A stretch of DNA of 64,000 bases from Citrus sinensis (lineage: Eukaryota > Streptophyta > Magnoliopsida > Sapindales > Rutaceae), in contig NC_068562.1 of NCBI RefSeq assembly GCF_022201045.2, positions 8,104,001 through 8,168,000 on the forward strand. The letters run 5' to 3'. Below are positions 35,201 through 46,402 of this stretch, one piece after another. The translations under genes and the position numbers were made by a program. Each line of letters starts with the position of its first letter. Positions within the stretch are counted from its first letter, which is position 1. The notes under the pieces are model-generated. The model did not search any database, was not told the origin of the DNA, and saw only the letters and a program-made list of their open reading frames with translations.

Positions 35201-38200
35201 ATCAGTATCTCGTTTTGCACAGGAGTACCTTCTTGCAAAAAACGTATCACTTGTGCTCAATACTAGGAGGCCACTTCTAGAACGGATATCTCGATGCACA
35301 GGCGCGCAAATAGTTCCTTCAATTGATCATATTTCTTCCCCAAAGTTGGGTTACTGTGAGAAGTTTCATGTGGAGAGGTTTCTGGAAGATCTTGGTTCTG
35401 CTGGGCAGGGTGGAAAGAAATTGGTGAAGACATTGATGTTCTTTGAAGGATGCCCAAAGCCACTTGGCTGTACTGTAAGTTGTCAAACTAACACCCGTTC
35501 CAAGCAATACCTCTCCCTCCTCCCCCAAGTAAATAGAAACGGTAAAAATAAATGGCTCACTCAAATTCATTTTATAAAAAGTTGGTAAGATTTAGAGTTA
35601 AAAACAAACTCTTATATGGCTCATGGACAGAATAGTTGTATGGAAATCCAAACAGGATAGCTATTAGGTACTCTGTCACCTCTTGGGGACCTTGTGGCTT
35701 GTGCAAGAAAAATTAATTGGAAATTTTTGGGGATGATTCAAGAAATTCCTTTTAAGCCCATAGGCAAAACTCTCAACAGGATGCATTTATGCTGAGTGTG
35801 TTTGCTTTGCTTTTTGAGACACCATAGTAATCACTTGAATACCTTGTGAGTGGTTTAAGAAAACTATCACAAGGGTTTTATTAAAAGCTATTGTTTTAAC
35901 TGTTTCAGATTTTACTGAGAGGTGCTAACGGGGATGAGCTGAAGAAAGTGAAACATGTAGTTCAATATGGGATTTTTGCAGCTTACCACTTGGCAGTTGA
36001 GACATCTTTTCTCGCCGATGAAGGGGCCTCTCTACCTGAACTACCAATGCCTGCTCCAAGCATTGTGGTGCCAGATAAATCATCAAGCATTGAGAGGTCT
36101 ATATCAACTGTACCTGGTTTCACTGTCCCAGCCAGTGAAAATTCTCCAGGACCTCAGCCTGGTCCTGAACATAAGAGATCTCACAGTGTACCATTTTCAG
36201 ATCTGGCCTCATCAACTGGCATTGGTTCTATTGTCAAATTGGAAAAGTCACTGCTGCCTTCTTTATCTAATGGTGACAGCTTGCAGTCCACAGAACCTAC
36301 TTCAAGTTTAACCAATTCAACTGTTTCTTTCTCTCCTGTTCCTTCATCAAGGAAAGTTATTTCAGATTCTTTCCACACTGAGCCTTTGTCTCACCATGAG
36401 GATAAAAATGAAACAGCTTCTAACGAAACTTTGGTGAAAGATGCTTCTGCAGCCAACAATCGCCAGGCTGCCAAAAATGATCATCATGGTGTTGATGGCC
36501 TTGGGCCCTTGGATGCTTTAGATCAGGGCATTGTTGTGAATAATTCCCAGAATAATAGTGGTTTTGTAATTGCAAATCAGACAGGTGATTCAAAGGTGTC
36601 ATCTACCCAACAGGATAGTAATAATTATCCCGAGGAGCCAAAACTTCTAAAAGAAGAGTTTCCTCCATCACCTTCAGACCATCAGAGTATTTTGGTCTCC
36701 TTATCTTCCCGATGTGTGTGGAAAGGAACCGTCTGTGAAAGATCCCATCTCTTTCGAATCAAATACTACGGCAGTTTTGATAAACCCTTGGGACGGTTTC
36801 TGAGGGACCACTTATTCGATCAGGTAAGTTAACTCTTTCTCACATATGTATATATAACAGTTTACAGAAGCTTCAGTGACACATTCAGCAACTCAGAAAT
36901 GCCTAATATTTTGTCAGAATTATCGATGCCGTTCTTGTGATATGCCTTCAGAAGCACATGTTCATTGTTATACTCATCGGCAGGGCACCCTCACTATATC
37001 TGTTAAGAAACTACCAGAAATACTCTTACCAGGTGAAAGGGAGGGAAAAATCTGGATGTGGCACAGATGCCTTCAATGTCCACGGATTAATGGTTTCCCT
37101 CCAGCTACCCGAAGAGTAATAATGTCTGATGCTGCTTGGGGCCTATCTTTTGGAAAATTTTTGGAGCTTAGCTTTTCAAACCATGCAGCTGCAAGCAGAG
37201 TGGCAAGCTGTGGCCACTCTCTACATAGAGATTGTCTTCGTTTCTATGGGTAATTATCACCAGCTCTCCTATTGATATGTTTGGTAATAATTTCTTATAT
37301 GATTGGAGTATTAACAATAGATGGTTCCGCCCATGGAAGAATATAAAAGGCTTGGAATTTATAAATCATCTTGATCCAAAGAGTTATCTCCCGACACATT
37401 CTAGATGTTGTGGTGTTGTTGGTTTGAGTTGAAATTAATTTTGTTATTAACCTTTTTTGGTTATGTTGAGTGCTGGTTGGATAATGTCAGCCAATGTTTG
37501 GGACCTGAGTAGGAACTTTATTGTATTGTCGATATTACAAGGATGTAGATTGGTACGGAGCTGATAAGAAAGAGAATCATTAGGGATAATGTTCTTTTTT
37601 TCGATTTATGTTTATATGTAAACGTCTCCCCCTCTCTTTTCTCACTGCTTTTCCTTTTACAGTTTCGGAAAAATGGTTGCTTGTTTTCGGTATGCATCAA
37701 TTGATGTTCATTCTGTCTATCTTCCTCCCCACAAACTTGATTTCATAAACGAGTATCAGGAGTGGATACAGAAAGAAGCAGATGAGGTAACAATGATCAC
37801 ACTTTTGATTTTCTTACATTCCCTTTTCGATTCACTGCATTTGAGTGATTCAATGTATGGTTATTTACAGGTTGTTTCCCAGGCAGAGCTCCTATTCTCT
37901 GAAGTACTAAACAATCTGAGTCCAATTTTGGATAAAAAAGTTGGTCCTGAATTAAGACACCAAATTGTAGAACTTGAAGGAATGTTACAAAGGGAGAAGG
38001 CAGAATTTGAGGTGAGGCTGGTTCTAGATGTTAAATTTTACTGTCCTAACAACCTATGTTTTATGCCTACATGCATTACCATTACATTTATGTATACCAC
38101 AAAAATCACATACTAATTTTTGACTGGTCAATAATTGGCGTGAAATTTTTTTCAATGTGATTGACAAAATATCATTTGCTTGCCACAAATTCTGTCTTTT

Positions 38201-41164
38201 CTAGAGATATATCATATGTTCTTTGGCCCTCAGAAGGAAATTTAATTTAAATTCTGCCTTTTCTAGATGTCTATAAACTACAATTGATGAGAAAATTGAG
38301 TTATACTTCATTTTCAGCTTTTTATACTATTTCTGCTGATTGCTCTTGACAATTATTTAGGAATCAGTCCAAAAAGCTTTGAGCAGAGAAGCGTCGAAGG
38401 GCCAACCTGTTATTGACATTCTTGAGATCAATCGATTACGAAGGCAGTTACTTTTCCAATCTTTTTTGTGGGATCACCGCCTAGTTTATGCTGCCAATTT
38501 GGATATCGACAGCAATGGTTTGAAAAGTGAAATATCAAAACAAGGTGAAAAAATCCCAACAAGTGGTGAGAAGGTTGTCCAAATGAATGTGCTTGCCATG
38601 CCTGAAACAGGCTCATCTTTTTATGATTCTCTTCTTGCTGATGCAAAACTTGATAAGAGCTCTGATCGGGAAGAAGGAGGTGATAGCAGCACTACTTTGT
38701 CAGATGGATTTCTCCAAGAAACAATCATGGGTCAAGATTCTAATCTTTTGGAAAATGACCAAGGTAATATTTCTGCTAGCATTAGCTTCTGTGAACAATC
38801 TGGTTCTTTGGAATCTGAGGTGAATGTACGTAGGACCCTGTCTGAGGGGCAGGTGCCCATAGTTGCTAATTTGTCGGATACCCTTGAGGCTGCTTGGATG
38901 GGTGAAAATTACCAAGTAAATAATACTTATGGACTTTCTGATTCACCATTGGTAGATTCTTCAACAGTGGCAGTTATGACTGAAGGATTGGATTTGGAGG
39001 ACCACAAGGAAGTCCAAACTGGGGCCAAGGTTACCCAATCTCTTTCACCTGCTCTGTCCAGCAAAGGCCCTGATAATATGGAAGAGCCAGTAGCCTGGTT
39101 TCGGATGCCTTTCTTAAACTTCTACCATTCATTAAACAAGAACTTTTTGTCAAGTTCTCAGAAGCTTGATACAATGAGTGGGTACAATCCAATTTATTTC
39201 TCATCCTTTCGAGATTCAGAACTGAAAGGGGGTGCTCGACTGTTTCTACCCGTGGGTGTTAATGACACTGTGGTTCCTGTTTATGATGATGAGCCCACGA
39301 GTATTATAGCATATGCTCTTGTTTCAACTGAATATCATGTCGGACTAATGGTTGATGATGGGGAAAAAACCAAAGAAGGTGGAGATGTTATGTCTTCCTT
39401 TTCTTTATCTGATTCAGTAAATCTACAGTCACATCTCTCTGCTGACGAGTTGACTCTTGATCTTTACAGAAGTCTTGGTTCAACGGATGAAAGCATTTTA
39501 TCCTTGTCTGGATCTCGTAGCTCTCTTATCTTGGACCCACTGTCATATACAAAAGCTTTCCATCCAAAAGTGTCTTTTAAAGATGATGGTCCACTTGGTC
39601 AGGTGAAATATTCTGTAACTTGTTATTATGCACGCCGGTTTGAAGCATTAAGGAAGATATGTTGTCCATCAGAGCTGGATTATGTGAGGTCTCTTAGTCG
39701 GTGTAAGAAGTGGGGTGCCAAGGGTGGCAAAAGTAATGTTTTCTTTGCCAAAACCTTGGATGATCGGTTTATCATTAAACAAGTCACAAAGACAGAGCTG
39801 GAGTCATTTATAAAATTTGCCCCTGAATATTTTAAATATTTGTCTGAATCTATCAGCACAGGAAGTCCAACGTGCCTGGCAAAGATTCTGGGAATCTATC
39901 AGGTGCCAATCCTCTGGCCCTTAAAAGCTGCGTACGCTAATTTTTCAGATTCATCTAGATTAACTTGAAAAACTGCGTAGTCTATTTATCAGTTCAAAAG
40001 ATGGCAATGTTACTGTTATGGTTTTAATCATGAATTGGCCCATATGCTATTTGAAGAATACCTCTTTGTTTGAGTAACATTGATGTCTACTCAACCCAAT
40101 AGAAAATTTATTAAGTTGCTAACTCCAGAGCATATCTTGTTTGCTTCTATTGTAAACGTTCTAAGATTTTGTCAGAAATGGAGCAGAAAAGAAGCTTAAA
40201 AAGAAGTGACTGAACTTGGGAAGCTCCTGCCTATTTTGTTTGCCTAGATTTCATCATCTTAGCTAGACTTATTCTTAATTTCTGCCAATTATTTTTAATT
40301 AGAAAAGCTGTACAGTAGTTATTCAAAGGATTTTTAAGTAACAATCTCAGGTCCAGTGCTTCATTGTTATTGTGACATCCCTAACAAAAACAAATTCCAA
40401 ATGGTATCACCATTTAATGCATTACGCTATCTGGAACTTATTTTATCCTAATTTTTTGCTTCATGTTTGAAAGGTTACAACAAAGCATCTAAAAGGAGGG
40501 AGAGAATCAAAGATGGATGTTCTGGTCATGGAGAATCTTCTGTTTTCAAGGAGTGTGACACAGCTTTATGATCTTAAAGGATCTTCACGTTCACGGTATA
40601 ATCCTGATTCAAGTGGGAGCAACAAGGTTCTGCTAGACCAGAATTTGATTGAAGCAATGCCAACTTCCCCAATTTTTGTGGGAAACAAGGCAAAGCGCCT
40701 ATTGGAGAGAGCTGTCTGGAATGATACTGCTTTTCTTGCTGTAAGTTTTTTATCTATATGTTGCAGGATTTAAAATGGGAGAGAGAGAGCCCTTGCAATT
40801 TGTTTTGATTTTATTTTATTTTATTTTTTCAACTGGTGCTTTGCAGTCAATTGATGTAATGGATTATTCATTACTGGTTGGAGTGGACGAAGAGAATCAT
40901 CAGTTAGTTCTAGGGATCATTGATTTTATGAGGCAGTATACATGGGATAAGCATCTTGAAACATGGGTCAAGGCATCGGGTATCCTTGGCGGGCCAAAGA
41001 ATGCATCACCAACTGTAATTTCACCAAAGCAATATAAAAAGAGGTTCAGGAAAGCAATGACTACTTACTTTTTGATGGTTCCAGATCAATGGTTCCCTCT
41101 GTCTACCGTTCCAAGCAAGTTGCAGGCTGAATTTTGCGAAGACACACAAATGGGAACTGGTTAG
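32203..41164 (+). CDS. FAB1: 1-phosphatidylinositol-3-phosphate 5-kinase FAB1 (PIKfyve/Fab1 type)
   Basis: Eleven coding exons: join(32203..32819,33327..34055,34837..34990,35130..35474,35909..36823,36918..37249,37663..37786,37871..38011,38361..39902,40474..40740,40847..41164), 1827 aa, close to Arabidopsis FAB1A/B. It phosphorylates PtdIns3P to PtdIns(3,5)P2 on endosomal and vacuolar membranes. A FYVE domain lies at about residues 33-100 ([31 protein letters not shown]). A chaperonin-like Cpn60/TCP1 segment follows at about 430-660 ([37 protein letters not shown]), then a Cys-rich region from about 920 ([19 protein letters not shown]). The C-terminal PIP-kinase domain is at about 1510-1815, with the likely ATP lysine in RFIIKQV, the [11 protein letters not shown] loop, [12 protein letters not shown] and [14 protein letters not shown] serine-rich linker of about 300 aa (exon 5) is typical of the plant forms. 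I cannot separate the A and B paralogues by eye. Confidence 0.95.
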
Positions 41165-42413
41165 ATTAATACAGTGACTTCATATGCTTGTACATTCCGG
41201 TATGTAGTTGGGTAATCAGCCCTACCCTTTTTCCTTCCCCGTTCATATTATTTATTTTTCATAGTCCAATTCTTTTCTTTTTTCTATATCTATAGGAATT
41301 CATTTGTATGTTTATTAAAACAAGAAAATTCATTATTATTTGGTAGGATGTAAAGATAAAGGCTAGTAAAGCCACATAAATGTCTCAGTGGTTTAATATC
41401 CGTAACCTCGCCATGAAATTTTTGTAGAAAACATTTACTTATTGTAAGTAGCATTTGAACCCACATGTACATTTACTGAATTCTTGTCCTATATTGGAAT
41501 ATATTAGATTTTCATGTTCATTGCCAAAATTATCTCCACTTACTCTTTTTTTTTCTGGGATTTTATTTTTTTATGTTTCTGGTTTTAATTGGAAAGTTGG
41601 CAGCGCTGCTTGTGATTTGAATATAATAATTACCCACATGCCAGGATGAATATGCTTTTTTTATTTAGGCTGGTTTTTTCAGAAAGAAATTTTCATTTGC
41701 ATAGATCATTAGAATATATGCTTTTTTTTTTATTTAGGCTGGTTTTTTCAGAAAGAAATTTTCATTTGCATAGATCATTAGAATATATGGACTCCATCTC
41801 TGCAAGGATCGCAGCTGAAGCATGCAAGCACAGAAGGATGAAGTAATAGTTCCCTTCTGGGTTTAAAGTGACTTTAATGTGCTTGTTATTGGCATGTAAT
41901 GTGAGAGCTGTCCTGTTACTTTCCCCCAAATATATTGTGCTTCAACTGAATTTGTCCTTGAGAGATGACGCTGTCACATAGGTTTTAATCAAGACCACAT
42001 GAAGATTGATATATTCTCTAGAAAAAGCAACAAGTTCATATTTAATTTGCTGAAATGTGTGATTTGAGTTTTATCCGAACATTTAATGTCAGCAAATTTT
42101 TAAAGAATCTAGTTGAGTCAATTAAATTTTACATTATCTGCATAATCAAGGATTATTAGCCTAGCAACTATCACCCTTTAATTCTAGCAAAAGAGGTAAG
42201 AGGAAATGCTCGAAGGGTACAAATTATAAAAGAACTGAATTCAGACCGGTACCTGTAAAATATAAGTGGGAAGTGCTTCAATTCAATGGAGAACAAAAGC
42301 TTTTTATGCTTCCCCATATATGCTATGTTTAAAGGAACTCTATTTACATGATGCTTCATGTTATTTAAAGTACATTTTATAAAGTTCAGCAGTTTAATGG
42401 CTTTACACAGCGA
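41165..42413. other. FAB1 3' UTR/flank and intergenic
   Basis: No further gene is certain. A short open piece at 41789-41846 (MDSISARIAAEACKHRRMK then stop), just after the tandem repeat, looks exon-like but has no frame link to FAB1, which already stopped at 41164. Confidence 0.4.
41650..41788 (+). repeat. two tandem copies of a 67-69-bp unit with splice-acceptor-like text
   Basis: ATATGCTTTTT...TTATTTAG, GCTGGTTTTTTCAGAAAGAA and ATTTTCATTTGCATAGATCA occur twice in a row, differing mainly in the T-run length. Each copy contains a polypyrimidine-TTTAG and a TTTTTTCAG that look like 3' splice sites. Confidence 0.9.
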
Positions 42414-43139
42414 CTAAAAGAATGTGTTAAAGCCATTCCAGTTGATGTCTTCTTGTACAGCAACACCACCTTTGCCAGCATTGTTACACTCACCACCACT
42501 ATCATTAACAATTTCATGCCATCTTTGCAGAAGAATATTCATGATCTCAACATCCCTAAATTCAGCAATTTGACAAGATTCAATTGAGTAGAAAAAAAGA
42601 AACTCCTTTTAGTATATGGTAGATTATGCAACTTGTGACAAGTAATATACCTTGGATGAAATGTTGCCCTTGGAATCTGTTGATGAAAACGAGGGCCTTC
42701 ATCATATCCTTCACAAATCATCTCCCCATTTTCATCTCTATAACAAATTATACCTTCAAAGTGATCCTCAAAAGCCTGCTAAGGCCAACAAGAAATGTTA
42801 AACATCATAAATTCACCAACCCTCTTGATCCTTTAATAACTTGGAAACTTTGGAACTAAAGTTGAACCAATTGGGTCGTGTTGCATAGCAATGATTCTTT
42901 GCCACAGTGATAAGAAACATGAAAGCAAAAGATGTTGATTGAAATTAATGATCAGTAAGAAGAAAAAAAAGTAAGTAATTAGTGTTGACCTTGGTTTTGA
43001 AGGAGGATCTGAGCTTAATTGTAGCTGCTTTCTTGAATGAAACTAATTGAGTTTGTTTAAGCACAGTTTTTGCACCAAAAGCAGATTTTTGGATACTGAT
43101 ATATGGAGCTGAAGAACATGCTGTTGCCATTGATCTCAT
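42414..43139 (-). CDS. small plastid-targeted protein, MEE14/CCG-binding protein 1-like
   Basis: Three exons, complement(join(42414..42555,42651..42775,42990..43139)), give 138 aa with a continuous frame. The N-terminal 45-50 residues are Ser/Ala/Lys-rich with no acids (ATACSSAPYISIQKSAFGAK), a likely chloroplast transit peptide. The conserved core is EGIICYRDENGEMICEGYDE then GPRFHQQIPR, followed by an amphipathic helix IMNILLQRWHEIVND and the C-terminus QEDINWNGFNTFF. This core resembles the family of Arabidopsis MEE14 (CCG-binding protein 1), linked genetically to female gametophyte/embryo development and reported as a CCG interactor; the name is from memory of that motif and is moderately sure. 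The biochemical role is unknown. An in-frame ATG three codons in is an alternative start. Confidence 0.72.
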
Positions 43140-44222
43140 GCTACCAAAAGATGAAGAATGAAGAAAAAGAAATTTGTTGTTATTGCTTGCTAGGTGGGGA
43201 ATAATATTATTAATGGCTTTGTAGTTACAAGTTCACAGTGACTTGAAATGAATATAATATTCAATTATTGATGTGCATTGTCTTATCATATTGCATTATA
43301 TTTTGTTAAAAATAGGAAGTGGCCCCACCTGGCTTATCTTCTACCTGTTGATGCTGGTGAAACTTAAGCCATCTTTTCTGTTCGCTCATCAATATCTTTT
43401 AGAACTATTTGTTGGTGGGTCTATTCGCACTCTCATATTAAGCAATCCCTTTGACTGTCTCCATGATATTTCTTTTGGGAGTAAAAACAAGCGCCCCATA
43501 TGTTGTTGATCACGAGTGCAGGGATATTAGTGTTAATTGGAATTCAAATATAATCTTATTTACATCTCTAGCTTTCAATCAATCAACTTTCTCTAATTCA
43601 AGCTACATTTGCTTTTTTCTAAAAGAATTTCTTATCGGTCATTATCAACTCTCATTAAAGATAATGATTCTTATTGTTAAAGTCAATAGCTCAAACGTGA
43701 CTCCCTCATCATCCTATGAGCAGGAATTGCTTCTCACACATTAATTAATCTCTTTTCGGATTGATTTATGCATATATTCTTATATTGGAAACATATTAAT
43801 ATTTATTAATTCTGCACCTAAAGCATTTTCTAATCTGTACTACTTGTTATATTATTGATTAATCAATGTAGCTTAAGGTTATAAAACTCCATCATTAGTC
43901 TTGAAATCTTCTTCAAAGAATTTGAGGTATTAAAATATCATAAATATGCGGCCCTTTGGAACTGTTAGGCCATGCTTATGCAAGCACAAACATATATACT
44001 ACTATATTTTGCCCGGTATTTTTACTAAGGTTACCTATCATATCAATGGCCTTTGAGGTACATATCAGGGATCAAATTACATCCACGACGAGAAGACACG
44101 AACCTCATCATTTACTATAATAATGTTATGTATACAAAGTTTGTGCCTCATCATTTATTATAATAATATCATGTATATAAAATTTATACTCTTTTAACTT
44201 ATACGACATATAACTTGATTTT
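43140..44222. other. intergenic
   Basis: Promoter side of the MEE14-like gene and AT-rich spacer. Two near-repeats CATCATTTACTATAATAATG and CATCATTTATTATAATAATA lie at about 44107 and 44152. No gene seen. Confidence 0.5.
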
Positions 44223-44225
44223 TTA

Positions 44226-45210
44226 GGCTGTGTTTACTTGCTGGAGTGGGAGTGAGGAGTGTGGATTCCTCTCACTCCAGCGTTTACTTCCTTAAAATGG
44301 AAAGGGAGTGGGAATCTCATTCTGTGGGCCCCATTTATTTTTAGAGTGGGGAGTGGGAGTGAGAATCCACTCCCACCTCTCCATTTTTTACCCTTTTATT
44401 TTTTTAATTTAATTTAATATTTTATAATTAATAAAATAAAATAAATAATATTATATTTATTTGAATAATATTATTATATTTATTTGAATAATATTATTAT
44501 ATTTATTTGAATAATATTATTATATTTATTTGAATAATAATATTATATTTAACTAAATAATAATTTGCATTGATTCTAAGTTAAAATTATTTTAAAATAA
44601 TATTATTATATTAATAGAGAATTAATAAATATAATATTATTATATTTATTTTTAAAATAATAGTACTATATTTATTTAATATTAATAATAATAAATAGTT
44701 TATTCTAAGAAAATATTAATTTTGTACTAAATAATATTATATGATTATTTTATATAATAATAAATTTAATATAATTATATTGAATAAAATAAGGTTTCAC
44801 TTATATTAAAATTAATAATTTATTGTTCATAATTAAGAATATTAATAATTATAATAAATTTACAAATATAATAAAATAAATATTATTTATTAAATATATT
44901 TTTTATTAGTTTTGTAATTAAAAATTATAATTCTTTAAATAAGGATAAAATTATAATTTGAAACTATTTACTCCCAATCCAAGACAAAGTAAACACATAA
45001 ATTGGATTCTAATCTCTATTCCATACTTTCATTCCAGTGTAAGTAAACAATTTACTCCCACTCCCACTCCCACTCCACACTCCCAATCATAAGATTTTCA
45101 TTCCTCAAGATTCATAATCTAATCCAAATCCCACTCCCACTCCACACTCTCAATCATAAGATTTTCACTCCTCAAGATTCACAATCCAATAAAAAAAAGT
45201 AAACGCTATT
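44226..45210. mobile_element. Tourist-like non-autonomous element (985 bp)
   Basis: Left end GGCTGTGTTTACTTGCTGGA, right end AAAAAAAGTAAACGCTATT, so GTTTACTT is inverted at the ends, and both sides are flanked by TTA (44223-44225 and 45211-45213). The subterminal regions are mutually complementary too: GGAGTGGGAGTG-type text on the left and CACTCCCACTCC-type on the right, the latter partly duplicated (45051-45110 and 45129-45190). The centre is extremely AT-rich and non-coding. Confidence 0.6.
44457..44545 (+). repeat. short AT tandem repeat inside the element
   Basis: Four copies of TTATTTGAATAATATTATTA-like units of about 24 bases. Confidence 0.85.
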
Positions 45211-45213
45211 TTA

Positions 45214-46402
45214 GTGAATTAACGTGCGTCAGGCTTCGTCGGTAACAAACAACAGTCCCATCATTCACCACCTGCGTTGGGGTAGAATCAACTGATTTCA
45301 GGAAGTGGGCTAAGGTCCAGCTGGCTGTGCCCAAGAAGTCTCATTCATAGAGGCCTTAGGCTTGCTTTTGGAGCACAGAAAGCAAACTGGGCTGATAGTT
45401 TTCCAAGCCCTTTTTTTTTTTTTTTTTCATTTTGTTGATGAATTGAATCTGTTGCATGACTCCTTTGGTGAATCATGGTGTCACAAACTCAATATTTACA
45501 CAATCTGCAGAGCAGAGCTCTTGAGATTTTCCTTTGTTGCTTTGCATTGTGATAATGAATTAAATGCAATTAAGAAAACCAGAAAACTTGCTTATATTGC
45601 GTTGAATGTGGAAGTACAAAATCCAGCATGTATTGGTGCTTTTTCTTGGAATCTAGCACCAGTGCCTCATCAGTCAAAGAAGTACACACTCATAGAGATA
45701 GAGGGGTAAAATCCAATAAGAAGCTTCTCAAAAAGAATACAAAAATTAAAACAATAAAAAGGCTTTGTACATTTTATCACTTCTGTAATCCTGAGGGTTA
45801 AGACCACAAGACTCATGAGTGCTTTTCATGTGTTTTTGTGTTTATTTTTTAATTCCCACCTCCCAAAGCTCCTCACTCTTCTTTTTATGAAGTACACTTT
45901 CGACTCCTGTGAAAATTGTCATTGTTGTTTCATTTTGAAAGGGGAGAAAGAAAGACAGAACTGGCTTGGCCTGCCGGTGGCTGATCAATCCCATGTGAGT
46001 CATTTTTTGTAACAGTGCTTTCCTTGGTCCATTTTCTCTTTTCTCGTAGTCAATGCTTTTCCTAGTTTAGCAATCACTGCTCTACTGGTTTCTTACTTCT
46101 CAGTCACTTTCTTATGACTCAAAGTTACAGATCAAAATAATAATGATATGCTGCAACAAACAAACAAACCACCTGTCCAAAAACTGACAAGAGCCCCACA
46201 AAAGAACCCCTCTTGCTTTAAATTAGCCATCAAGAAATTTAACCTCAGCCATGGATCCCCCAAGTCCAAAGTTCTTTCAAGCTCAATCTGTATTTACTTC
46301 AGCTGGGGTATGCATTCTGCATTCTGCATTTTGTTTGTTTTTGTTTTTCATGTCTCTAATTTGATTCTCACATTCTGTTTTCTTGTGATTCAGCAACAAA
46401 CA
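45214..46402 (+). other. probable promoter and 5' leader of the remorin gene
   Basis: No independent gene is called. A chance frame at 45362-45709 has poor coding character. A candidate leader intron runs from a donor at 46308 (gtatgc) to the acceptor at 46393. Confidence 0.4.

Noticed and set aside
45362-45709. 115-aa open frame upstream of the remorin gene
   Set aside because: Contains a poly-Phe run from a T tract, no recognisable domain, and lies between a MITE and a leader region.
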